Positions 16,856 through 23,305 of a DNA stretch of 39,331 nt are shown piece after piece. A model generated the notes under the pieces. That model was not told where the DNA came from and did not search any database. It saw nothing but the letters and a program-made list of their open reading frames with translations. Source of the DNA: JAJDIA01 sp031555145 (GTDB taxonomy: Bacteria > Bacteroidota > Bacteroidia > Bacteroidales > Tannerellaceae); contig JAVBUR010000077.1 of the NCBI GenBank assembly GCA_031555145.1, forward strand, positions 1-39,331. The letters are read 5' to 3'. The stretch's first letter is position 1. Every line of letters begins with the position of its first letter. Position numbers and translations under genes: made by a program.

Positions 16856-17206
16856 ATGTTTATAGAGGTAGTCAAGTCAAAGATCCACCGCGTTACGGTA
16901 ACAGAAGCCAATCTGAATTATATCGGGAGTATTACTATCGACGAAGACCTGATGGATGCAGCCAATCTGATTGCAAACGAGAAGGTAAGTATTGTCGATA
17001 ATAACAATGGTGAGCGTTTTGATACCTATATTATTAAAGGAGAACGCGGTTCGGGCGTTATTTGTCTGAATGGCGCTGCTGCCCGCAAAGTACAACCGGG
17101 CGATATCATCATCATCATGTCGTATGCCCTGATGGACTTTGAAGAAGCAAAATCGTTCAAGCCCGCCGTTATTTTTCCCGATACCGCCACGAATAAGTTG
17201 GTGTGA
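16856..17206 (+). CDS. panD: Aspartate 1-decarboxylase (pyruvoyl-dependent)
   Basis: A 116-residue proenzyme that makes beta-alanine from L-aspartate for PanC. The self-cleavage site Gly24-Ser25 (YIGSIT) generates the pyruvoyl group. Lys9 and His11 in KSKIHRVTVT and the NGAAARKVQPGDIIIIMSYA segment are family hallmarks. Length is slightly shorter than E. coli PanD. It is co-transcribed with panC and followed by a good terminator. Confidence 0.96.
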   Translation: MFIEVVKSKIHRVTVTEANLNYIGSITIDEDLMDAANLIANEKVSIVDNNNGERFDTYIIKGERGSGVICLNGAAARKVQPGDIIIIMSYALMDFEEAKSFKPAVIFPDTATNKLV

Positions 17207-17235
17207 TGCTCAGGCAGTTTTTTAATGCAAGATAG

Positions 17236-17269
17236 GAAAAAGCTCGTCGGGTCAAGACGGGCTTTTTTT
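17236..17269 (+). terminator. Terminator after panCD
   Basis: AAGCTCGTC (17240-17248) pairs with GACGGGCTT (17256-17264) with one G-U, followed by TTTTT. It separates panCD from the MATE gene. Confidence 0.85.
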
Positions 17270-17296
17270 ATGTTTTAATCTGTAGAATAGGAGTAG

Positions 17297-18619
17297 ATGT
17301 ATACAAATAAGCAAATATGGAATGTTAGTTACCCTATCTTCCTCAGTCTGCTGGCGCAGAATGTGATCAATGTCACGGATACCGCCTTTCTGGGGCGGGT
17401 AGGGGAGGTAGAGCTCGGCGCTTCGGCGCTGGGCGGGTTGTATTATATATGTGTGTTTACGATTGCATTTGGTTTTAGTACCGGCTCGCAAATCGTTATG
17501 GCGCGCCGGAACGGAGAGAAGCGGTATGATCAGGTCGGCCCGGTCATGATCCAGGGCGTCTTCTTCCTCTTGGCGCTGGCTGTCTGTATGTTCCTTTTCT
17601 CCCGGTTGATGGGGGCAAGCGTGATGCGGGTGATGATCTCGTCGGATGTGATTCTGGATGCCACGATGGAGTTCCTCGACTGGCGGGTGTTCGGCTTTTT
17701 CTTTTCGTTTGTGAACGTAATGTTCCGGGCGCTCTTTATTGGGATCACGCGTACGAAGGTGTTGACGTTGAATGCTGTCTTGATGGCAATGACCAATGTG
17801 GTACTTGATTACCTGCTGATATTCGGCCATGGAGGCTTTCCGCAGATGGGAATTAAAGGTGCTGCCATTGCCTCGGTGATAGCTGAAGTTGTATCGGTGG
17901 TCTTCTTTCTGTTCTATACCAAATGGACGGTGAATATGCCGAAATATGGGCTGGTGCGTCTCCGCTCGTTCGACTTCGCCCTGTTACGCCGGGTGTTGAG
18001 CATCTCGGTGTTTACCATGTTCCAGTATTTCGTGTCAATGAGCACGTTCTTCCTGTTCTTTGTCGTTGTTGAACGGCTTGGGCAACGGGAACTGGCGGTT
18101 GCCAACATCGTCCGTAGCGTCTATATCGTGATGTTTATTCCGGTCAATTCATTGTCTACCACCACCAATTCGTTTGTAAGCAACCTGATCGGCGCCGGTC
18201 ATACCGACCAGGTACTGGCTACCATCCGGCACATTGCGAAATGGTCGCTCGGCATTATGGTCGTGTTCGCGGCAGTGATCTGTGTCATGCCCCGGGCGAT
18301 TGCTTCTATCTATACAAACGATCCGGCGTTGATCGACTCTTCGGTCACTTCCATGTATGTGATTGCCGGGGCCATGTTGCTGTCGTCGGTCAGCGGCGTT
18401 GTTTTCAATGGAGTGTCGGGCACGGGAAATACCCGTTCGGCCCTGTGGATGGAACTGGTCACCCTGTGTTTCTATTGCCTATATCTCTATATCGCAGGAT
18501 TCCACTTCCGGTTGCCCGTACACCTCTGTTTTCTGAGCGAGTTTATCTATTACAGTTTCCTCTTGACGTTCAGCATACTTTATTTGAAGAAAGCCGCCTG
18601 GCAGCATAAGAAAATATGA
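17297..18619 (+). CDS. MATE family efflux transporter
   Basis: A 440-residue inner-membrane protein with about twelve hydrophobic segments arranged as two six-helix bundles, as in MATE antiporters. The N-terminus IWNVSYPIFLSLLAQNVINV and TDTAFLGRVG are typical of the DinF-like branch. Family patterns GFSTGSQIVMAR and, in the second half, NSFVSNLIGAGHTDQVLA are present. It would export a drug or metabolite using a sodium or proton gradient; the substrate cannot be told. It stands alone between a terminator and the ffh promoter. GC is locally high, as expected for hydrophobic codons, and gives no sign of transfer. Confidence 0.92.
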   Translation: MYTNKQIWNVSYPIFLSLLAQNVINVTDTAFLGRVGEVELGASALGGLYYICVFTIAFGFSTGSQIVMARRNGEKRYDQVGPVMIQGVFFLLALAVCMFLFSRLMGASVMRVMISSDVILDATMEFLDWRVFGFFFSFVNVMFRALFIGITRTKVLTLNAVLMAMTNVVLDYLLIFGHGGFPQMGIKGAAIASVIAEVVSVVFFLFYTKWTVNMPKYGLVRLRSFDFALLRRVLSISVFTMFQYFVSMSTFFLFFVVVERLGQRELAVANIVRSVYIVMFIPVNSLSTTTNSFVSNLIGAGHTDQVLATIRHIAKWSLGIMVVFAAVICVMPRAIASIYTNDPALIDSSVTSMYVIAGAMLLSSVSGVVFNGVSGTGNTRSALWMELVTLCFYCLYLYIAGFHFRLPVHLCFLSEFIYYSFLLTFSILYLKKAAWQHKKI

Positions 18620-18625
18620 TCATTC

Positions 18626-18659
18626 TTGCCTCGCCACCGGGTATTTTGCTTACCTTTGC
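18626..18659 (+). promoter_or_regulatory. ffh promoter
   Basis: TACCTTTGC at 18651-18659 is a full -7 match, with TTG at 18626-18628 as a -33 candidate at a slightly long 22-base spacing. The ffh start is 43 bases downstream. Confidence 0.6.
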
Positions 18660-18702
18660 GGCTTATTAGCAGAAGAAAATATAAAAAATAGATACACGCA
18701 TT

Positions 18703-20028
18703 ATGTTTGAAAATTTAAGTGAACGGTTAGACAGGTCATTTAAGCTGTTGAAAGGCGAAGGCAAGATCACAGAAATTAATGTGGCGGAAACTCTGAAGGA
18801 TGTCCGCAAAGCCTTGTTGGACGCTGACGTGAATTACAAAGTTGCCAAGCAGTTTACAGATACGGTCAAGGAAAAGGCGCTGGGACAGAACGTGCTCACC
18901 GCCGTTAAGCCCGGACAATTGATGGTTAAGATCGTACACGACGAGCTGGCGACCCTGATGGGTGGAACAGCAATCGACGTGAACCTCGAAGGTCATCCGG
19001 CCGTCATCCTAATGTCGGGTCTGCAAGGGTCGGGTAAGACTACCTTCACCGGTAAACTCGCCAATATGCTGAAGACCAAACGCAACAGGAAACCGTTATT
19101 GGTGGCTGCCGACGTGTATCGTCCCGCTGCTATCGAGCAGTTGCATGTATTGGGTGAACAAATCGGCGTGACGGTTTATTCCGAACCTGAAAACAAGAAC
19201 CCGGTCGCTATTGCGCAGAACGCTATCAAGGAAGCTCGTACGAAAGGCTTCGACCTGGTGATTGTCGATACCGCCGGTCGTTTGGCTATCGACGAGCAGA
19301 TGATGCAAGAGATCGCTGCTATCAAGAAAGCCATCCAGCCGAACGAAACCCTGTTTGTGGTCGATGCCATGACCGGACAGGACGCCGTCAATACCGCCAA
19401 AGAATTTAACGAACGGCTTGACTTCGATGGCGTGGTGCTGACCAAACTCGACGGGGATACCCGTGGTGGTGCTGCCCTTTCGATCCGTACGGTAGTCGAC
19501 AAACCGATCAAGTTTGTCGGTACAGGTGAAAAGATGGACGCACTGGATATCTTCCACCCTGAACGTATGGCCGACCGTATCCTCGGTATGGGTGACATCG
19601 TCTCACTGGTTGAACGTGCCCAGGAACAATACGATGAAGAAGAAGCCCGTCGCCTGCAAAAGAAGATTGCCAAGAACCAGTTCGATTTCAATGACTTCAT
19701 CAGCCAGATCCAACAGATCAAGAAGATGGGTAACCTGAAAGAGCTTGCTTCCATGATCCCCGGCGTAGGTAAAGCCCTCAAGGATGTGGATATCGACGAC
19801 AATGCCTTCAAGAACATCGAAGCCATTATCCATTCCATGACGCCCGACGAACGCTCGAACCCGGCTGTTCTCAACGGCTCACGCCGCCAGCGTATCGCTA
19901 AAGGGAGCGGAACGACAGTACAGGAAGTAAACAAGCTCATTAAGCAGTTCGACGAAACCCGCAAGATGATGCGTATGCTGACGACTGCCAAACCAGGCGG
20001 TAAGAAGCTGCCCCAAATGAAACGATAA
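18703..20028 (+). CDS. ffh: Signal recognition particle protein Ffh
   Basis: A 441-residue SRP54 homologue that binds 4.5S RNA and signal sequences and delivers ribosomes to FtsY. The N domain is a helical bundle (about 1-90). The G domain has the P-loop GLQGSGKTT (106-114), DTAGR (189-193) and TKLDGD (247-252). The methionine-rich M domain from about 300 includes FNDFISQIQQIKKMG and the RNA-binding SRRQRIAKGSG segment. Length is at the short end for the family because the C-terminal tail ends soon after the M domain. folD starts 16 bases after the stop and is probably co-transcribed. Confidence 0.97.
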   Translation: MFENLSERLDRSFKLLKGEGKITEINVAETLKDVRKALLDADVNYKVAKQFTDTVKEKALGQNVLTAVKPGQLMVKIVHDELATLMGGTAIDVNLEGHPAVILMSGLQGSGKTTFTGKLANMLKTKRNRKPLLVAADVYRPAAIEQLHVLGEQIGVTVYSEPENKNPVAIAQNAIKEARTKGFDLVIVDTAGRLAIDEQMMQEIAAIKKAIQPNETLFVVDAMTGQDAVNTAKEFNERLDFDGVVLTKLDGDTRGGAALSIRTVVDKPIKFVGTGEKMDALDIFHPERMADRILGMGDIVSLVERAQEQYDEEEARRLQKKIAKNQFDFNDFISQIQQIKKMGNLKELASMIPGVGKALKDVDIDDNAFKNIEAIIHSMTPDERSNPAVLNGSRRQRIAKGSGTTVQEVNKLIKQFDETRKMMRMLTTAKPGGKKLPQMKR

Positions 20029-20044
20029 TACAAAAACAACCCAT

Positions 20045-20941
20045 ATGGAAGACACAGGTTATAAATTATTAGACGGTAAGGCAACCGCCGCCCAGATGAA
20101 ACAGGAGATGGCCGAAGAGGTTGCCCAAATCATTGCCGCCGGAGGAAAACGTCCTCACCTGGCTGCAGTATTGGTAGGCCATGACGGCGGTAGTGAAACC
20201 TACGTTGCCAGCAAAGTACGCACCTGCGAAGAGATCGGATTCAAATCCTCCCTCATCCGTTACGAAGACGATGTGACGGAAGAAGAATTGCTCCGCAAAG
20301 TAGACGAACTGAATAACGACCCCGACGTGGATGGTTTTATCGTACAGCTTCCCTTGCCGAAGCATATCTCCGAACAGAAAGTGATTGAAGCCATCGACCA
20401 CCGCAAAGATGTGGACGGCTTCCATCCGATCAATGTCGGACGTATGGCCATCGGGCTACCTTGTTTCCTGTCGGCTACCCCGGCCGGTATCATGGAATTG
20501 CTCCGTCGCCATGAGATTGAAACCAAAGGCAAGCATTGTGTGGTACTCGGACGCAGCAATATCGTCGGAAAACCGGTGGCCATGCTCATGATGCAGAAAT
20601 CCTATCCGGGCGACTGTACCGTGACCGTTTGCCACAGTCGTTCCAACAACCTGAAGGAGATGTGCCAAAATGCCGATATCCTGGTTGTAGCCTTGGGTGT
20701 TCCCGAATTCCTGAAAGCCGATATGGTAAAAGAAGGCGCCGTTGTGGTCGACGTAGGTACCACCCGTGTACCGAGCAGCGTAACGAAGAGCGGTTTCAAA
20801 CTGTTGGGTGACGTGAAATTTGACGAAGTGGCTCCGAAATGTTCCTATATCACTCCGGTTCCGGGTGGAGTAGGGCCGATGACGATCATCTCCCTGATGC
20901 GCAACACGCTCTTGGCTGGTAAAAAAGCGATCTATCCCTGA
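20045..20941 (+). CDS. folD: Bifunctional methylenetetrahydrofolate dehydrogenase/cyclohydrolase
   Basis: A 298-residue enzyme that interconverts 5,10-methylene-, methenyl- and 10-formyl-tetrahydrofolate, providing one-carbon units for purines and initiator tRNA. Tyr53 and Lys57 in SETYVASK form the catalytic pair. VQLPLP (100-105), KDVDGF (121-126) and the dinucleotide-binding GRSNIVGKP (169-177) are intact. The C-terminal PVPGGVGPMT motif is complete. It lies directly behind ffh. A weak TGATC/GATCA hairpin followed by TTTTT right after the stop may terminate the unit. Confidence 0.97.
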   Translation: MEDTGYKLLDGKATAAQMKQEMAEEVAQIIAAGGKRPHLAAVLVGHDGGSETYVASKVRTCEEIGFKSSLIRYEDDVTEEELLRKVDELNNDPDVDGFIVQLPLPKHISEQKVIEAIDHRKDVDGFHPINVGRMAIGLPCFLSATPAGIMELLRRHEIETKGKHCVVLGRSNIVGKPVAMLMMQKSYPGDCTVTVCHSRSNNLKEMCQNADILVVALGVPEFLKADMVKEGAVVVDVGTTRVPSSVTKSGFKLLGDVKFDEVAPKCSYITPVPGGVGPMTIISLMRNTLLAGKKAIYP

Positions 20942-20972
20942 TCTTTTTTGATCATTTTTACGGTAGAAATAC

Positions 20973-21003
20973 TTGCAATGTTAGAATTATTCCCTATCTT
21001 TGC
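20973..21003 (+). promoter_or_regulatory. Promoter of the tRNA-His-like gene
   Basis: TTG at 20973-20975 and TATCTTTGC at 20995-21003 are separated by exactly 19 bases, the ideal Bacteroidetes sigma spacing. The tRNA begins 38 bases downstream of the -7 box. Confidence 0.8.
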
Positions 21004-21041
21004 ACCGTCTTAGAAGGGACTTTTCCTGACAAGCAAACATG

Positions 21042-21115
21042 GTGATTGTAGCTCAGTTGGTTAGAGCATTGGCTGGTGGTTCCAAGGGTCGTGGGTTCGA
21101 ATCCCATCATTCACC
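21042..21115 (+). tRNA. tRNA-His (GTG), with atypical anticodon arm
   Basis: A cloverleaf is visible: acceptor arm GTGATTG/CATTCAC with one U-U mismatch (5-68), D arm GCTC/GAGC, T arm GTGGG/CCCAT with loop TTCGAAT. A G precedes position 1 (21041) and the discriminator is C, the G-1:C73 pair that identifies tRNA-His. The anticodon stem is TTGGC/TCCAA with a C-U closing mismatch and loop TGGTGGT, placing GTG at 34-36 but G instead of the near-universal U at position 33. CCA is not fully encoded. It has a strong promoter and terminator, so it is expressed, but whether it decodes normally is uncertain. Confidence 0.7.
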
Positions 21116-21124
21116 CCTTAAAGT

Positions 21125-21159
21125 ATCCTGATTTGTTCATTCAAGTCAGGATTTTTTTT
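21125..21159 (+). terminator. Terminator of the tRNA-His-like gene
   Basis: ATCCTGA (21125-21131) pairs with TCAGGAT (21146-21152), followed by seven T residues. Confidence 0.85.
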
Positions 21160-21234
21160 GCACAGGCCTCACCTGGGCGAGGCGCAGGCCTGGTTTCATC
21201 AAGGCCGTCAAATCCACAAATCGCCACAAAAAAG

Positions 21235-21310
21235 ATAATGACGATCCAAAACAAACGTCATCGCGTTTGTTTTGGAACATAATGACGTTCGTGTTGGAAC
21301 ATAATGATGA
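21235..21310. repeat. Inverted plus direct repeat element
   Basis: A perfect 13-bp inverted repeat has arms 21245-21257 (TCCAAAACAAACG) and 21264-21276 with a 6-base loop. The right arm continues into TTGGAACATAATGACG, which recurs 23 bases later as TTGGAACATAATGATG. No ORF covers it. It lies between the tRNA terminator and the end of the anti-sigma-like gene. Confidence 0.75.
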
Positions 21311-21398
21311 TTTTTCGGACAGATTGCGGTGAAGAAAAACACACAGCTATCACCTACAAAAGATTTAAATTTTGTTGAAGTTGAAACTGTCGAAGATT

Positions 21399-22556
21399 TT
21401 AAAACATTACCTTGACGGTGGCCTGCTCGGTTGTAGGGATCCAGGCGGGGCCGTTGACAACGAGGCGGATGGCTTCGGCATTGGCGGAAGGGCAGATGCC
21501 TTTCGTTACCCGGATATGATAGGGGCGGCCTGATTGGCCGATGGAGAAGGTTAGTTCTACTTCGCCTTTGGCATTCATACAGGCGTCGTCAGTGGGGCGA
21601 ATGAGGTTCTTCTTGAGGTAGTCGTTGTAGGCTTGCATACCTTTGACGGGTTCAGGCGCTTTCTCTTTTGTGCTTTTAGAGACGGCTTCTTTTTGGGTTG
21701 TTCCGTAGCCAACAACTATCGTTTCGCTTAATGTTGTCTGATTTTCGTGCATGGCTATCTGCATGGTCCGAGAAGTGTCAGCAAGGAACGTTTGTGGTTC
21801 GTATCCGATATAACTGACCTGTATCTTATCGCCATTGTGCGTAACAAGTTCAAAATAACCATCATTGTCGGTGATTACTCCGTTGGAGCTACCTTTAATC
21901 GTGATGCTTGCCCCAATCAGCGGCTCTCCGCTTGTGTCGATTATATGTCCCTTGACGACAGAGGCCAGGTGGGAGGCTGAATCCATGTCTTCGGATAACA
22001 AGGCGGCTTGCTCATGGGACTCTTTAGCCATGGCTTTATCCTCTGCCGGAGAACTACTGTCGGCGATCATTTCTGCGGATGCAACGGTAGGTGGTGCCTG
22101 TGCCGGTATCTCTTCCCGCTGCATCGGCGATACGCTTTCTTCCCGGAACGAAGGCGACTCTTGCATTTCCTCTTGAACGACGCTGTCGATTAGTTCGCTA
22201 TCGGGCACGGTAAGGATTTCTTCACTTTGCTTTTCAGCCGGTTTTGTCAACTCTTGTACGGTGTAGGATGTTACTTCTGTTGCCTGATATTCATGCATGG
22301 CATACCAAGTGCCGAAACCCGCAACGAATAGTATGCCGGCAGCGATACTCAAAGTCTTGAGGCGGTGAGTTGTCTTACTTGTTGCCCGGGCGGAAATTCT
22401 TGCCTGAAGCTTTTTGATTTCTTTGGCGTGATTGCTCTCCACGTTGTTGAAGCCTTCGAGCGCATCGGCCAGGAAAGGGTCATTCATCGCTTCCCTTTCG
22501 AGGCGATGGGCTTCTTTTCCTTTTCGGAATCCTTCTATGTAGCGCCAAAGTTTCAT
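21399..22556 (-). CDS. Membrane anti-sigma-like protein with CarboxypepD_reg-like and TonB C-terminal domains
   Basis: A 385-residue single-pass protein. Residues 1-65 are a cytoplasmic helical segment (EREAMNDPFLADALEGF, then KKLQARISAR) like those of Bacteroidetes anti-sigma/TonB proteins. A membrane span lies at about 68-86 (SIAAGILFVAGFGTWYAM). A charged, proline-containing linker (100-195) leads to a CarboxypepD_reg-like beta domain at about 200-270 (VKGHIIDTSGEPLIGASITI, then YIGYEPQ). LSETIVVGYGTT (277-287) resembles the TonB-box region of SusC transporters. The end, about 305-385, is a TonB C-terminal domain (GEVELTFSIGQSGRPYHIRV). The gene overlaps the upstream sigma gene by four bases. 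It likely holds that sigma factor at the membrane until an envelope signal arrives. Partner and signal are inferred. Confidence 0.8.
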   Translation of the reverse strand: MKLWRYIEGFRKGKEAHRLEREAMNDPFLADALEGFNNVESNHAKEIKKLQARISARATSKTTHRLKTLSIAAGILFVAGFGTWYAMHEYQATEVTSYTVQELTKPAEKQSEEILTVPDSELIDSVVQEEMQESPSFREESVSPMQREEIPAQAPPTVASAEMIADSSSPAEDKAMAKESHEQAALLSEDMDSASHLASVVKGHIIDTSGEPLIGASITIKGSSNGVITDNDGYFELVTHNGDKIQVSYIGYEPQTFLADTSRTMQIAMHENQTTLSETIVVGYGTTQKEAVSKSTKEKAPEPVKGMQAYNDYLKKNLIRPTDDACMNAKGEVELTFSIGQSGRPYHIRVTKGICPSANAEAIRLVVNGPAWIPTTEQATVKVMF

Positions 22557-23122
22557 TTTGTATGCTTGTCTATGCAGATTCTCAAATTACGTTTCCCGTT
22601 TTGGATATTGCTCTTTACGCCGCTTAGCGAATAACCGGTTTGCTCCACGATGTCGGCATACGACATTTCCTCCATGAAGAAATACCGGATGCTGATGCGT
22701 TGTCCGTCCGGAAGCCGTTCCATGCAATTGTGGAGGGCGGCCACCCTGTCGCTATCCTTTTCCTCCTCACTGAATAGATGCAGGATTTCGTCGGATTCCA
22801 TAATTTCACTATCGAATTCGACGACGATCGCTTTGCTTTCTTTCCGCAGGATTTGCAGACAGTGATTTTTTACCACGCTGTATATCCAGGTACGGAAGAC
22901 TTCAATCTCGTAGCCGGCAACTTTGGGGAGCAGATTCTCGAAGAGTTGCATGATGGCATCCTGCGACTGGTCTGCGTCGTGCAGGTACTTCAGGCATACG
23001 CCATAGAGCAGGGGCATATACCGGTTGTATAGTTCCCCAAAGTATTCTGTGCGTCCGGACTCCTTGTGCAATTGCAACAGTTGTTCGTCCGTCAGATCGG
23101 ATATGTCTTTCTTATGCAGCAA
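22553..23122 (-). CDS. RNA polymerase ECF sigma factor, coupled to the anti-sigma-like gene
   Basis: A 189-residue ECF sigma factor. Region 2 runs from about 25 to 95 (YFGELYNRYMPLLYGVCLKY, DQSQDAIMQLFENLL, and the -10 helix FRTWIYSVVKNHCLQILRK). Region 4 is about 130-182, with LPDGQRISIRYFFMEEMSYA and the helix-turn-helix IVEQTGYSLSGVKSNIQNGK. The stop overlaps the start of the next gene by four bases, so it and the membrane protein are made together, as in sigma/anti-sigma pairs. A TATATTTG -7 match at 23175-23182 lies 53 bases upstream. The divergent VWA gene across a short intergenic region is a likely target. Confidence 0.9.
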   Translation of the reverse strand: MLHKKDISDLTDEQLLQLHKESGRTEYFGELYNRYMPLLYGVCLKYLHDADQSQDAIMQLFENLLPKVAGYEIEVFRTWIYSVVKNHCLQILRKESKAIVVEFDSEIMESDEILHLFSEEEKDSDRVAALHNCMERLPDGQRISIRYFFMEEMSYADIVEQTGYSLSGVKSNIQNGKRNLRICIDKHTK

Positions 23123-23174
23123 GTTGTCTTTCTTTCCGTTTTCTTAACTGGTTTGTTGGATAAGCAGTTAGCGA

Positions 23175-23182
23175 CAAATATA
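23175..23182 (-). promoter_or_regulatory. -7 box upstream of the ECF sigma/anti-sigma operon
   Basis: The minus strand reads TATATTTG, 53 bases before the start codon. It lies in the 183-base region shared with the divergent VWA gene; no matching -7 box is seen on the plus strand, so the VWA gene may depend on an alternative sigma factor. Confidence 0.4.
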
Positions 23183-23305
23183 GGCAATATCTTCAAAAAA
23201 CTCCGCAGTATTTATGGAATCTTTTGTGAAACGGTATCTATAGGGTAAACAGTGATTCAAAAAACAGAACAAATCATAAGTGCTCATTTATTAAACGTAA
23301 GTAAC

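Noticed and set aside
19176..20084. Minus-strand 302-residue frame opposite ffh
   Set aside because: Serine- and arginine-rich shadow of a conserved GTPase with no recognisable domain.
23252..23305. 18-residue N-terminal extension of the VWA protein
   Set aside because: The signal peptide fits the start at 23306; the extension would bury it.
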